A DNA stretch of 64,000 bases from positions 868,001 through 932,000 of the forward strand of contig NC_015589.1 of assembly GCF_000215085.1 (NCBI RefSeq), read 5' to 3'. The notes below the pieces were generated by a model. That model had not been told where the DNA came from and ran no database searches. It saw nothing but the letters and a program-made list of their open reading frames with translations. Shown here one piece after another: positions 8,670 through 16,560 of the stretch (position 1 is the first letter of the stretch; each line of letters begins with the position of its first letter). Origin of the DNA: Desulforamulus ruminis DSM 2154 (GTDB lineage: Bacteria > Bacillota > Desulfotomaculia > Desulfotomaculales > Desulfotomaculaceae). The translations under genes were made by a program, and so were the position numbers.

Positions 8670-9138
8670 TTATCACTGTGCTTTGCTTTTGTCAAGCTAC
8701 AAGGCCTTTGCACGTCTCAAAATATCATAGTCACTACGTCTGTCATTTTTTATCATAAATAACTCAAAATTGTTTTACCTTATATAAAAACGTAAAAAGG
8801 CGTAAATTTTAATAAAAAAGTCCCCATCTTATATTTTAGAAGAGAGAGTACAATTGCACCATCAGATAGGCAAATTTTCTGCGGTCAACATTGAATCAAT
8901 ATTAGCGTGATAAATGTCTAATGACGGTAATATTGATTCGATTTCACATTGCTCCCTATTAGGACAAAGCAGTTTTCCGCTTGACGTCAAAACGCCACGG
9001 GAGAAGCAATATAGGCCGCGTCTCCAAATACCGCCCTGCGCTCTTTTGGCAGCTTCGTCTCCGCGGGGCGGCACAGCGGTAAAAGACTTCCTTGGAGGCC
9101 CACTGCCTTGCGCATCTAAAATACTTTGCAGTCCTTTT
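8670..9138. other. Intergenic region, partly GC-rich, no supported gene
   Basis: The left part is AT-rich and holds the TetR promoter. The right part (about 8985-9120) is clearly richer in GC than its surroundings and is open in several frames, including a 103-codon minus frame. It has no ribosome binding site and a composition (Arg/Pro/Ser-rich) typical of a spurious frame. It could be a repeated or transferred element, but I cannot show a second copy in the window. Confidence 0.4.
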
Positions 9139-9168
9139 AAAAACACACCGGCGGGCCGCACCGGTGTG
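9139..9168 (-). terminator. Terminator of hsp20
   Basis: Read on the minus strand, CACACCGG and CCGGTGTG (9161-9168 and 9144-9151) form a stem of at least 8 bp followed by TTTTT. It lies 13 bases after the hsp20 stop. Confidence 0.8.
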
Positions 9169-9180
9169 TACATATTTAAG

Positions 9181-9627
9181 TTATTCGATTGTAATTTTGA
9201 CGAAATTATCGGGTTTTACCACTTTAGGAACCGTAATGGTCAGCAGTCCCTCCTCAAGCTTCGCTTTAATACCCTCGGAATCCGAATCCCTTAAGAATAT
9301 ATTGCGGGTCATCGAGGAAAGCCGTCTTTCTCTATGGATATAATTCTTATACTTTTTATCGACGTTTTCCTTTTTGCTAACCGTAATATTGAGCCTTCCC
9401 TCGTTCAGTGAGACGTCCACTTCTTCCTTCTTAACTCCGGGCAGCTCCGCCTCGACAATATATTCTTTCTCATTTTCCTGTACATCAATTTTAAAAGTGT
9501 CACCGGCAAGGCTTCTTGTAAACGGCCAGGCGTCTGCAAAAAAGTCGTCAAGCATGTTTTGGAAGCCTTCAAAGCCGGTACTAAGTAGACTGTTTTCCCT
9601 TTTGTTAAAAGGAACTAATCCTGCCAT
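9181..9627 (-). CDS. Hsp20/alpha-crystallin small heat shock protein
   Basis: This protein of 148 residues has the alpha-crystallin domain at about residues 40-135. It shows the family pattern YIVEAELPGVKKEEVDVSL, the middle ERRLSSMTRNIFL and the A-x-L-x-x-GLLTI-x-V-P-K motif near the C-terminus. It is an ATP-independent holdase that binds unfolding proteins in the cytoplasm. I chose the ATG at 9627 (MAGLVPF), a common N-terminus in clostridial Hsp20/Hsp18, over the TTG three codons upstream. A CIRCE element lies 455 bases upstream, farther than usual. A strong terminator follows. Confidence 0.92.
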   Translation of the reverse strand: MAGLVPFNKRENSLLSTGFEGFQNMLDDFFADAWPFTRSLAGDTFKIDVQENEKEYIVEAELPGVKKEEVDVSLNEGRLNITVSKKENVDKKYKNYIHRERRLSSMTRNIFLRDSDSEGIKAKLEEGLLTITVPKVVKPDNFVKITIE

Positions 9628-9639
9628 GATCAACAACTT

Positions 9640-10081
9640 TCTTACATTATATTTTATATATTAACGCTTGGCCCAATCAGCGTTAATAACCAAGCAATTT
9701 TAAAAGATAATAGGCGTGCGATTTGCCGTAGCTCGGGGCCAGCGCAGGACTTCGACCGTCGGCAGCTCGCGCGGTGTACGGTTGGTATTGGAAAGCATGC
9801 GAGGCAACCGCGCGGCGGTATAGACCCGCGTTACCGGAAACATCGCCAGAATACACCTGGACGGAAAGCATTTATAGAACAGGGGAAAAGCATTCCCGTG
9901 TTTTTTCCATAAATTTCAGTGCCATAAAGCCTACCATGAAACTGATCAATCAAGTCCAGTAATGTTTTCCCCTGGAATTTTCCCATCGGCGACATGTACT
10001 GGTTTAAATTTCAATGATACGGCACCCCACGGTTCTCCTTTCTCTGATTGAACATAAGCCCGGGACTTGGAAAACTCTTTG
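9640..10081. other. Region between hsp20 and CIRCE, no supported gene
   Basis: The GC-rich part (about 9720-9850) is open in several frames but none has a start site or recognisable domain. On the minus strand immediately downstream of CIRCE there is a short open stretch (including EPWGAVSLKFKPVHVADGK) that stops near 9950. It may be the debris of a heat-shock gene, but it is not identifiable. Confidence 0.4.
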
Positions 10082-10108
10082 TTAGCACTCTCCATAATCG
10101 AGTGCTAA
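10082..10108. promoter_or_regulatory. CIRCE operator (HrcA binding site)
   Basis: The sequence is TTAGCACTC-N9-GAGTGCTAA, an exact match to the CIRCE consensus bound by the heat-shock repressor HrcA. CIRCE normally sits just before groESL or hrcA-dnaK. Here the only heat-shock gene nearby is hsp20 on the minus strand, 455 bases away. Confidence 0.95.
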
Positions 10109-10520
10109 CGATTATTATAATATTTATTTTTAATGGTATTTCAAGTAGCAAAAAAGAGGAAGGAAGAAGAGATTTTCGTTTTTATCGGAATTAAATCTGG
10201 AATACCTGAATGAATCATTTATTTTCGTTAAATTTCTTGGTTTTAAATGAATTATCAGGCATGTGGCTGTTTTGTTTTTCCAAATAATGTTTGATCACAT
10301 ACGGCTCATAAGCGTATCCCCATGCCAGGGACAATTTGAAAGGCCAGCCTGTTGAAGCTATCTAGCCGTGATAGGATTATTGCGCTTCACCGACCGGAGA
10401 AATCAACGACTGTGCGTAGGATGCCGTTTTGACCCCAGGAGATTCTGCTGGTTGGACGCTGACCCCTGGAACCCCGCGATGGGGTTGCGCGGTAGCCGAA
10501 GTTAATATTCACTTAGAAAA
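10109..10520. other. Intergenic region between CIRCE and the tRNA terminator
   Basis: No gene is supported. A small hairpin AACCCC-N5-GGGGTT occurs at 10470-10486, and two related TGACCCC words lie at about 10433 and 10460. No promoter or reading frame stands out. Confidence 0.4.
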
Positions 10521-10521
10521 T

Positions 10522-10560
10522 AAAAAAACCGGTAGGGAGATTATCCCTAGCGGTTTTTTT
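10522..10560 (-). terminator. Terminator of tRNA-Arg
   Basis: An interrupted stem pairs ACCG/TAGGGA with TCCCTA/CGGT and is flanked by A7 on one side and T7 on the other, so it can work in both directions. On the minus strand it follows the tRNA end by 4 bases. Confidence 0.8.
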
Positions 10561-10564
10561 ATTA

Positions 10565-10639
<75 letters not shown>

Positions 10640-10658
10640 AAACTTACTACGCTATTAA

Positions 10659-10686
10659 ATTATAGCAGCATTTTTGCAAATTGCAA
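10659..10686 (-). promoter_or_regulatory. Promoter of tRNA-Arg
   Basis: On the minus strand TTGCAA (10681-10686) and TATAAT (10659-10664) are separated by 16 bases, about 20 bases before the mature tRNA end. Confidence 0.75.
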
Positions 10687-10861
10687 GGGAAGAGCGTAAA
10701 AACTTATGAACAAGTAGGTGTTTTCACGGGTTGCGCCGCAATTCAACGGGAACCTATAATTTTAAAAAACATTTATATTATAAATCGTATGGTTAAGCAA
10801 ATGTAAGCGGAAAAAAGGGTTTTTTAAGGTAAGTCCAAACCCAAAGAAAGACCTTGATAAT

Positions 10862-10927
10862 ATGAATATTTCATACTAATTGACTGTCTAGCATTTAGCA
10901 ATTATAATAAAAAATGAATTAATTCAT
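10862..10927 (+). promoter_or_regulatory. Promoter with ATGAA/TTCAT dyads before the C_GCAxxG_C_C gene
   Basis: TTGACT (10880-10885) and TATAAT (10903-10908) have ideal 17-base spacing. Two dyads of the same half-site flank them: ATGAA-N3-TTCAT at 10862-10874 and the perfect 14-bp palindrome ATGAATTAATTCAT at 10914-10927. This placement suggests a repressor or activator site, protein unknown. The rest of the region from 10687 to 10861 holds nothing I recognise. Confidence 0.6.
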
Positions 10928-10963
10928 ATTTGATTATATTCATAATTAATCAGGAGGGATACG

Positions 10964-11404
10964 ATGTCTGCTTCTTCTGACAAGGCTGTAGCATTAATGA
11001 AAAGTGGGTTTTTATGTAGTCAGTCTGTATTTTCTACCCTGGGTGAAGAACTTGGCTTAGAACCGAAATTGGCCTTAAAGATGACTACCGGTTTAGGTGC
11101 CGGAATAGCAGGTCAAGGGGATATTTGCGGGGCTGTTAGTGGGGCAATTTTGGCTATCGGATTAAAACATGGAAATCATGAGGGGCGTTCCGGCATGGAT
11201 GGTCAACATAAAACCTTCTTTCTTACCCAGGAGCTAATCCATAGAATTAAAATAAAGCATGGCTGCTACACCTGCAAAGAACTTACGGGTATTGATTTTA
11301 CAAAACCGGAAGGTATGAAACGGGCCCAAGAGTTAGGAATAGGTGAAAAAGTATGTTTCCATGTAATTAGGGATGCTGTAGAGATCGTAAAAGAAATTTG
11401 GTAA
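10964..11404 (+). CDS. C_GCAxxG_C_C family redox protein
   Basis: This 146-residue protein carries the spaced cysteines that define the family: Cys in GFLCSQSVF near residue 19, Cys in GDICGAVSGAILAIGL near 52, Cys-x-x-Cys in HGCYTCKEL near 102-105, and Cys in KVCFHVI near 129. The family (PF09719) is widespread in anaerobes and is thought to bind a metal or act in redox, but the reaction is not established. The ATG follows CAGGAGGGATACG. A promoter with palindromic sites precedes it, and it appears to be transcribed alone. Confidence 0.85.
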   Translation: MSASSDKAVALMKSGFLCSQSVFSTLGEELGLEPKLALKMTTGLGAGIAGQGDICGAVSGAILAIGLKHGNHEGRSGMDGQHKTFFLTQELIHRIKIKHGCYTCKELTGIDFTKPEGMKRAQELGIGEKVCFHVIRDAVEIVKEIW

Positions 11405-11492
11405 ACACATTGATTTCCTTGATATTATAGAGCAAGCTTAAAAACTTTATTAAAATCTGTCCTCTGGGGCATCAAAGTTAAGAGATATGGCG

Positions 11493-12041
11493 TCATGTCG
11501 TTGACTCTACAGACCACCAGATTTCCGGTTTGTCAATTTCACTGATCTTTGCCGGCTCTTTTCCTGCCATAAGATCGGGCAGCAGGTCTTTCACTTCAGA
11601 GACCAACCTGGCGATTTGAGGATAAGCCTTTAAGGTTCCCTTTACCACAATGGGACGCCCAAAACCAACCCAGCCCAGACGTCGGGAAGAAAAACCGCCA
11701 ATTTTCATTAGAAGATTAATGGTTCCCAGGGTACTAATCAGGAGGAGTTGCCGGGGGTTGCCTCCTTGAATCCTGTGCATATCCCGCAGGGACGGTACAA
11801 CAATAGGGCTGGCATACTGACAGCTAAGGGTATAAACAGGGTTTCCGTAGTTGTCTGTGCCGGCAAAAAGAATCCTTCCATAATCATCCTTGGTGGTATT
11901 ATCAAATTTCTTCATTTTAAACAGGTCTGCTGATGAGGGAACTCTGTCAACAGGAAGAATATCAAGGTGGATCCCTGCGGCCACTTGTACCGAGTGGGCT
12001 CCACCGACGTCATAATATATGATGATCATAGCCGTTTTCAC
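11493..12041 (-). CDS. DUF3189 family protein
   Basis: This 182-residue protein has the N-terminal pattern IIIYYDVGGAHSVQVAAGIH and a later stretch GNPVYTLSCQYASPIVVPSL, matching the DUF3189 family (PF11385) of Firmicutes. The function is not known. It has no signal peptide or membrane segment. It stands alone between convergent and co-directional neighbours. Confidence 0.65.
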   Translation of the reverse strand: MKTAMIIIYYDVGGAHSVQVAAGIHLDILPVDRVPSSADLFKMKKFDNTTKDDYGRILFAGTDNYGNPVYTLSCQYASPIVVPSLRDMHRIQGGNPRQLLLISTLGTINLLMKIGGFSSRRLGWVGFGRPIVVKGTLKAYPQIARLVSEVKDLLPDLMAGKEPAKISEIDKPEIWWSVESTT

Positions 12042-12161
12042 CTTATTAGGAGTTAAAATTTCTCTTTTAAAGAGTGTCCTTATACTGTTTTTTTATGCCC
12101 CAATCGTTTAACGTAATAGTAAATGCATTTCGAAGGCAGTGTCAAAGAATTTAAGGAGAAA

Positions 12162-12187
12162 TAAAAAAGGGATGAATAATCATCCCA
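12162..12187 (-). terminator. Terminator of the soluble MCP
   Basis: On the minus strand GGGATGA-N4-TCATCCC is followed directly by TTTTTT, 5 bases past the MCP stop codon. Confidence 0.85.
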
Positions 12188-12191
12188 ATTC

Positions 12192-13025
12192 TTAAAGAAT
12201 TTTAGCTAGCGAGACTAATTGCTCAGTGACTGAGGTATTTTCTTCAATTGCTGCCGAGATTTCTTGGCTGGCAGCGGCTTGATTCTCACCAATTTGTTCA
12301 GTTTTTTCTATGTGCTTGGCTATTTGTTCAATATGATTGGATATAAGTTTTAGGGTTCCGGCAATTTCCTTAGTGGAGGAGGCGGTTCTATCCGAAAGTT
12401 TTCTGATTTCCTGAGCCACCACCGTAAAGCCTTTGCCGAGTTCTCCGGCCCGGGCGGCTTCAATAGCAGCGTTTAGACCTAGAAGTTTTGTTTGAGATGC
12501 TACACCATTAATGAGGCTAAGGATTTCGTCCGTGTGCTTCAAATCTTCCTTTGCTTTCTGTGAAAGGGTAATTAAATCTTTTTGGGATGAATTTAATTCA
12601 TCGGCAGATGAAGCTAATCCTTGAGAGCTTGCCGCAATTTGCTGAAATGAAGCCGCCAGTTGTTCCGCTATCATCGTAAGCTCTTGCTGGGAAGACATAT
12701 CAATACCCAGATTAAAGGTTCCAATGGTCTTACCTTCACCATCCTTAATGGGCATAACAATTCCCTTGAATGGAACTCCATAAGCCTCTTTTGGTATTTC
12801 TCCTTCAAACTTTTGCCCCGTTTTAAAGGCTTGGTGAATAACGAAATCATCCTCAGGAATAAGGGCGCCGGTTTTAGCTCCAACATCAACTTTTCTTCCA
12901 GGATAATAGGCAACAAACTTTACGCCATCTGTGACTGCCACCATACAGTCTAGGGGCAGCATCTCCCGAAGGTATTGTCCTGTATATGCTAAGGCTTTTA
13001 GTATTTCATCTCTAGTTTCATACAT
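12192..13025 (-). CDS. Soluble methyl-accepting chemotaxis protein with small N-terminal sensor domain
   Basis: This 277-residue protein has no membrane segment. Residues 1-115 form an alpha/beta sensor-like region ([35 protein letters not shown]) similar to the short sensor found in other clostridial soluble receptors. Residues 120-277 are a shortened MCP signalling domain with the hairpin tip [19 protein letters not shown] near 185-203. It would interact with CheA/CheW in a cytoplasmic cluster. The ligand is unknown. It is transcribed alone and ends in a strong terminator. Confidence 0.85.
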   Translation of the reverse strand: MYETRDEILKALAYTGQYLREMLPLDCMVAVTDGVKFVAYYPGRKVDVGAKTGALIPEDDFVIHQAFKTGQKFEGEIPKEAYGVPFKGIVMPIKDGEGKTIGTFNLGIDMSSQQELTMIAEQLAASFQQIAASSQGLASSADELNSSQKDLITLSQKAKEDLKHTDEILSLINGVASQTKLLGLNAAIEAARAGELGKGFTVVAQEIRKLSDRTASSTKEIAGTLKLISNHIEQIAKHIEKTEQIGENQAAASQEISAAIEENTSVTEQLVSLAKIL

Positions 13026-13184
13026 TTTGCAAGCACCTCGATGATATGATCATTTTTTATATCTTTCGACAACGAAAGGGCCAGTCTTTTAGAAACGAGT
13101 AACATGGATTAAAACTAACGCTATTGGTGAAGCTTCCAGGTATCATGTTGGCTGGATCGTTATATCACGATATTTATTATCGCT

Positions 13185-13427
13185 TCAATGACATGCTGTC
13201 GGTTTCTGAATTCCTAACAAGTCCTCTATTCGATCGTTTATATAATTGTATGAATCATAAACACCTTGGTTATAGAATTCAGGCGCTAATTTTTCTAAAA
13301 AGAAATCTAAGATAAGTCCTGAGGCCAAATCTCCTAAATCTTCATCTCTTTCTTTCAAAAAATAGGTTTGAATTTCAGAAATCATATATTGTCTCTTTTC
13401 TTTGTCCAGTTTAATGATCTGGCTCAT
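13185..13427 (-). CDS. DUF2164 family protein
   Basis: This 80-residue protein matches the DUF2164 pattern: IIKLDKEKRQYMISEIQTYF, then ERDEDLGDLASGLILDFFLE and YNQGVYDSYNYINDRIEDL. The start at 13427 is preferred because AAAGAGGTG lies 9 bases upstream; the in-frame ATG 18 codons earlier lacks one. The function is not established. No partner genes adjoin it. Confidence 0.75.
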   Translation of the reverse strand: MSQIIKLDKEKRQYMISEIQTYFLKERDEDLGDLASGLILDFFLEKLAPEFYNQGVYDSYNYINDRIEDLLGIQKPTACH

Positions 13428-13551
13428 TTTTGTATGCACCTCTTTGTAATTGTATCTTACATCAATAGCCAATGTTAACATATATTATAAACAAGGGACA
13501 ATTATAAAGAATAAAATTATTTACGCACAAGCAATGCTAAAAGTAAAATAT

Positions 13552-13577
13552 AAAAACCCCTTAAAGGGTTTTTATAT
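13552..13577 (-). terminator. Terminator downstream of the ABC importer operon
   Basis: AAAAACCC-N5-AGGGTTTTT gives a stem of 8 bp with T/A flanks on both strands. It lies 23 bases past the ATPase stop and can end transcription from the minus strand. Confidence 0.7.
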
Positions 13578-13599
13578 GTAAAAAGTATTTTTGAAAAAT

Positions 13600-14379
13600 T
13601 TATTTTTGCATGGCTGCGGCCTGACTTTCTTCCCATAACATTTCCATGACATCTTTTTTAATGGTGGAAAATTGGGCCGATAAGGTTGAACGATGGTCCC
13701 GGGGACGAGGAATGTCGATTTTAATTTTAGCCCGGATGCGGCCGGGACGCCGGGACATGACATAAAGATTATCTGCCAATAATATGGCTTCATCGATGTC
13801 GTGGGTAATAAACAATATGGTTGTCCGTTCCTTTTCCCAGACGGAAAGCAGCAGTTCCTGCATAACTAATCTGGTTTGAGCGTCCAAGGCGCCGAAGGGT
13901 TCGTCCATTAACAGCATTTCCGGTTTATTGGCCAGAGCCCTGGCAATGGCCACGCGCTGTTTCATTCCTCCGGAAAGAGCTTTCGGCAGTGTCTTTTCGA
14001 AGCCCCTCAGCCCCACCAACTCCAGGTAATGATGGGCTATTTCCCGGCGTTCCCGGTCAGGAACGCCTTTAATCTTTAAGCCGAACTCTACATTTTCTTG
14101 CACCGAAAGCCAGGGAAAGAGTGTATAGGATTGAAATACCATCCCCCGGTCGGACCCTGGACCACAGATTTCTTGACCATTCATGACTGCAGAACCGGTT
14201 GTGGATTTTTCCAGCCCGGCTACAATATTTAACAGGGTGGATTTACCGCAGCCGCTGGGGCCTACAATTACGGCCAGTTCGTTGCTGGCAAGGGTCAGAT
14301 TGATATCTTGAAGGGCTTCCACGGACTGGTTGCCGATATTGAAGACCTTGGCTAATTGATTCAATACCAGTTTATTCAT
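13600..14379 (-). CDS. Nitrate/sulfonate/taurine-type ABC transporter ATP-binding protein
   Basis: This 259-residue ATPase has Walker A GPSGCGKST, Q-loop, signature LSGGMKQRVAIARAL and Walker B LLMDEPFGALD, the combination typical of the SsuB/TauB/NrtD group. The ATG at 14379 follows AAAGGTGGG; an upstream in-frame start at 14400 is less likely. It overlaps the permease gene by 8 bases and is last in the operon. It powers uptake of an anionic small molecule, with sulfonates or related compounds as the default guess. The substrate cannot be read from the sequence. Confidence 0.88.
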   Translation of the reverse strand: MNKLVLNQLAKVFNIGNQSVEALQDINLTLASNELAVIVGPSGCGKSTLLNIVAGLEKSTTGSAVMNGQEICGPGSDRGMVFQSYTLFPWLSVQENVEFGLKIKGVPDRERREIAHHYLELVGLRGFEKTLPKALSGGMKQRVAIARALANKPEMLLMDEPFGALDAQTRLVMQELLLSVWEKERTTILFITHDIDEAILLADNLYVMSRRPGRIRAKIKIDIPRPRDHRSTLSAQFSTIKKDVMEMLWEESQAAAMQK

Positions 14380-15175
14380 GTCTTGCACCCACCTTTTCAC
14401 TCCAGGGCACCATCACTCTGGTTAACCACTTGAAAAAGTAATCTGTGGCTAAACCCAGAAGTCCAATAATAATCAGGCCGGCAAAAATACGGTCAAGGGC
14501 AAGGAAACGCTGGGATTTTAAGATTAGATAGCCCAGACCGGAATTGGCGGCAACCAACTCCGCCACCACCAAATAGGTCCAAGCCCAGCCAATAGTAATC
14601 CGCAGGCTGTCCATGATGCCCGGCAGGGCTGCGGGCATTAATACCAGGCGGTAAATTTGCCATTGGCTGGCTCCCAAGGTGGCGGCTGCCCGGAGTAAAT
14701 TGCGGGATACATTGGCCACTACGTCACTAACCATTAGCACCAGTTGAAAGAAGGTGCCCAGAAAAATAATGACAAACTTTTGGATGTCCCCGATACCAAA
14801 ATAAAGAAGGGTTAAGGGAACCAGAGCTACTACCGGCAGGTAGCGGGCAAAGTCAATCACCGGTTCCAAGAGGGCCTCTGCTTTTTTTAATGTGGCAATC
14901 ATCATGCCCATAGGTACCGCTACCAGGACCGCCAGTATCCAGCCCACCAGAACCCGGTATAAACTGACGGCGGTATAGGAAATTAAAATACCTTCTTGCT
15001 GCATGTCCATAAAGGCCTGGATGACAGCGCCGGGCGTGGGTAGAAAAATTTTGTTATCCACAGCCCCGCTGTAAGAAAGGCCGCACCAAGCCGCTAAGAT
15101 CAACGAGAAAGAAAAAAGTGTTAATAGGCCGGAGGCATTGTTTTTGTAACGGAGTTTTATTTTATACAGTGGCAT
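14372..15175 (-). CDS. ABC transporter permease, SsuC/TauC type
   Basis: This 267-residue protein has six predicted membrane segments and the BPD-type EAA motif ATLGASQWQIYRLVLMPAALPGI near residues 165-190. This is the usual permease for NMT1/SsuA-like binding proteins. The gene begins directly after the binding-protein stop (15176) and overlaps the ATPase gene, so the three form one operon. Confidence 0.87.
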   Translation of the reverse strand: MPLYKIKLRYKNNASGLLTLFSFSLILAAWCGLSYSGAVDNKIFLPTPGAVIQAFMDMQQEGILISYTAVSLYRVLVGWILAVLVAVPMGMMIATLKKAEALLEPVIDFARYLPVVALVPLTLLYFGIGDIQKFVIIFLGTFFQLVLMVSDVVANVSRNLLRAAATLGASQWQIYRLVLMPAALPGIMDSLRITIGWAWTYLVVAELVAANSGLGYLILKSQRFLALDRIFAGLIIIGLLGLATDYFFKWLTRVMVPWSEKVGARHE

Positions 15176-16198
15176 TTATTTGGCAGCCTCTTTTACGTAA
15201 TCCGGGCTAATTAATTCTGCAATCTTTAATTCCTGATCAATAATTCCCTTTTCCTGCCAGAATGCTCCGGCCTGTTCTGCCACTGTAAAGATATTATTTT
15301 CAGCCTTTTGATCAAAGAAGGCAAGATTCTCCTCTTGACCAAAGAAGGACACGCCCTGGGCCATTTCAGCAATTTCTTCCTTTTTTAATCCCAGGGCCTT
15401 AGCCATAATCTCATTGCCCTGATCCGGATTCTGGCGGTAGAATTGGATGGCCTCAAACCAGGCTTTGGTTAGGCCCACTACGGCTTCAGGGTGTTCCTTA
15501 ACAAAATCCTGCCGGAGCGTAATGACGTCCACAATGGTTTTGGGGAAGTCTTTGCTGCTTACCAGGACATGGCCTCCTTGGCGCTGGGAGGCGTTGGACA
15601 GCCAGGGCTCCCAGGATACGGCGGCATCCAGTTTGCCTGCCACAAAAGCCGCGCCGGCATCTCCGGCCCCCATCTCCTGAACGGTAACATCCGATTCATT
15701 TAAACCGTATTTTTTCAATACCGTGAGAAAGAAGAAGTAAGAGGTGGAGGATTTATCCAGTCCAATGGTTGCTCCTTTTAAATCATCCACTTTGCTAATT
15801 TCTTTTTTGGCAATGATGCCGTCGCCTCCACTGGATTCGTCCATGGCCAGAACAAAGGTTTCAGGCGTTCCCTTGGCATAGTGAATTACTTCCCGGTCCA
15901 AAACATTGCATAAGGCCTGAATTTGACCGGAAGCCAGGGCGCCGGCATATTGGGATTCATCTTCAATAATCTGAAGTTCCGGTGCAATATTATATTTTTT
16001 AAAGAAACCCTGATCCTGGGCGATGTATAAAGGACCGTAGCCGATCCAGGTGGCATGGGCCATTTTAAATTTCACCGGTTCGGCGCCGCCGGTGTTGGTA
16101 TCACCGGTGTTCTTACTGTCTCCGCCGCCACAACCCGTAACCACTGACACAAGGAGCATCAGCAACAGCGTGAATGCTACAAACGATTTTTTATACAT
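15176..16198 (-). CDS. ABC transporter substrate-binding lipoprotein (SsuA/NMT1-like)
   Basis: This 340-residue protein begins with a lipoprotein signal (MYKKSFVAFTLLLML) and the lipobox VVTGC. A Gly/Asn/Thr-rich linker follows, then a periplasmic-binding-like fold with GYGPLYIAQDQGFFKKYNI, the common opening of the NMT1/SsuA/ThiY family. The start at 16198 follows GGGGAGAG with 6-base spacing; the in-frame ATG 14 codons upstream has no site. Lipid-anchored on the outer face of the membrane, it would deliver its ligand to the SsuC-like permease. Ligand unknown. Confidence 0.87.
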   Translation of the reverse strand: MYKKSFVAFTLLLMLLVSVVTGCGGGDSKNTGDTNTGGAEPVKFKMAHATWIGYGPLYIAQDQGFFKKYNIAPELQIIEDESQYAGALASGQIQALCNVLDREVIHYAKGTPETFVLAMDESSGGDGIIAKKEISKVDDLKGATIGLDKSSTSYFFFLTVLKKYGLNESDVTVQEMGAGDAGAAFVAGKLDAAVSWEPWLSNASQRQGGHVLVSSKDFPKTIVDVITLRQDFVKEHPEAVVGLTKAWFEAIQFYRQNPDQGNEIMAKALGLKKEEIAEMAQGVSFFGQEENLAFFDQKAENNIFTVAEQAGAFWQEKGIIDQELKIAELISPDYVKEAAK

Positions 16199-16418
16199 GT
16201 TCGTCTCTCCCCTCAGAAATATAATACTTTTTTTCGACATTTATCTTGTTAACACCTGCCTATGCTAATGTTTTAATTTATTAAAGTTATAAAAGACAAA
16301 AATAACTACAAAGTAGATTATTAAACCTGAAATGTGGGGAAAGAACAGAAGTTTGCAAGGAATAGCAGATAATAATAATTTAACCGGAAATAACATTGCA
16401 GGCTTGATTTTTGTTTGT
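16199..16418. other. Divergent intergenic region, no gene seen
   Basis: AT-rich spacer between the binding-protein gene and the phosphate cotransporter promoter. I see no conserved riboswitch elements and no frame with a start site. Confidence 0.5.
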
Positions 16419-16447
16419 TTGACAGTATTTATGGGATGTTTTACAAT
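16419..16447 (+). promoter_or_regulatory. Sigma-A promoter of the Na/Pi cotransporter gene
   Basis: TTGACA (16419-16424) and TACAAT (16442-16447) are spaced by 17 bases. The transcript would carry a leader of about 105 bases before the ATG at 16561. Confidence 0.75.
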
Positions 16448-16560
16448 GAAGTCATTCCATTTATGTTAATTAAATATTAAAAGATGATTAAGTATTTTTT
16501 TAGATTTAATTAGTTCAATTTTTCACTTTTTATAAGCATGAGCAGAAAGAGGGTGAGGAG

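Noticed and set aside
8862-9173. 103-codon minus-strand frame beside hsp20
   Set aside because: It overlaps the hsp20 terminator, lacks a ribosome binding site and has the Arg/Pro/Ser-rich composition of a spurious frame in GC-rich DNA.
9683-9871. 62-codon minus-strand frame in the hsp20-CIRCE gap
   Set aside because: Low-complexity translation of a GC-rich patch, no start site, no domain.
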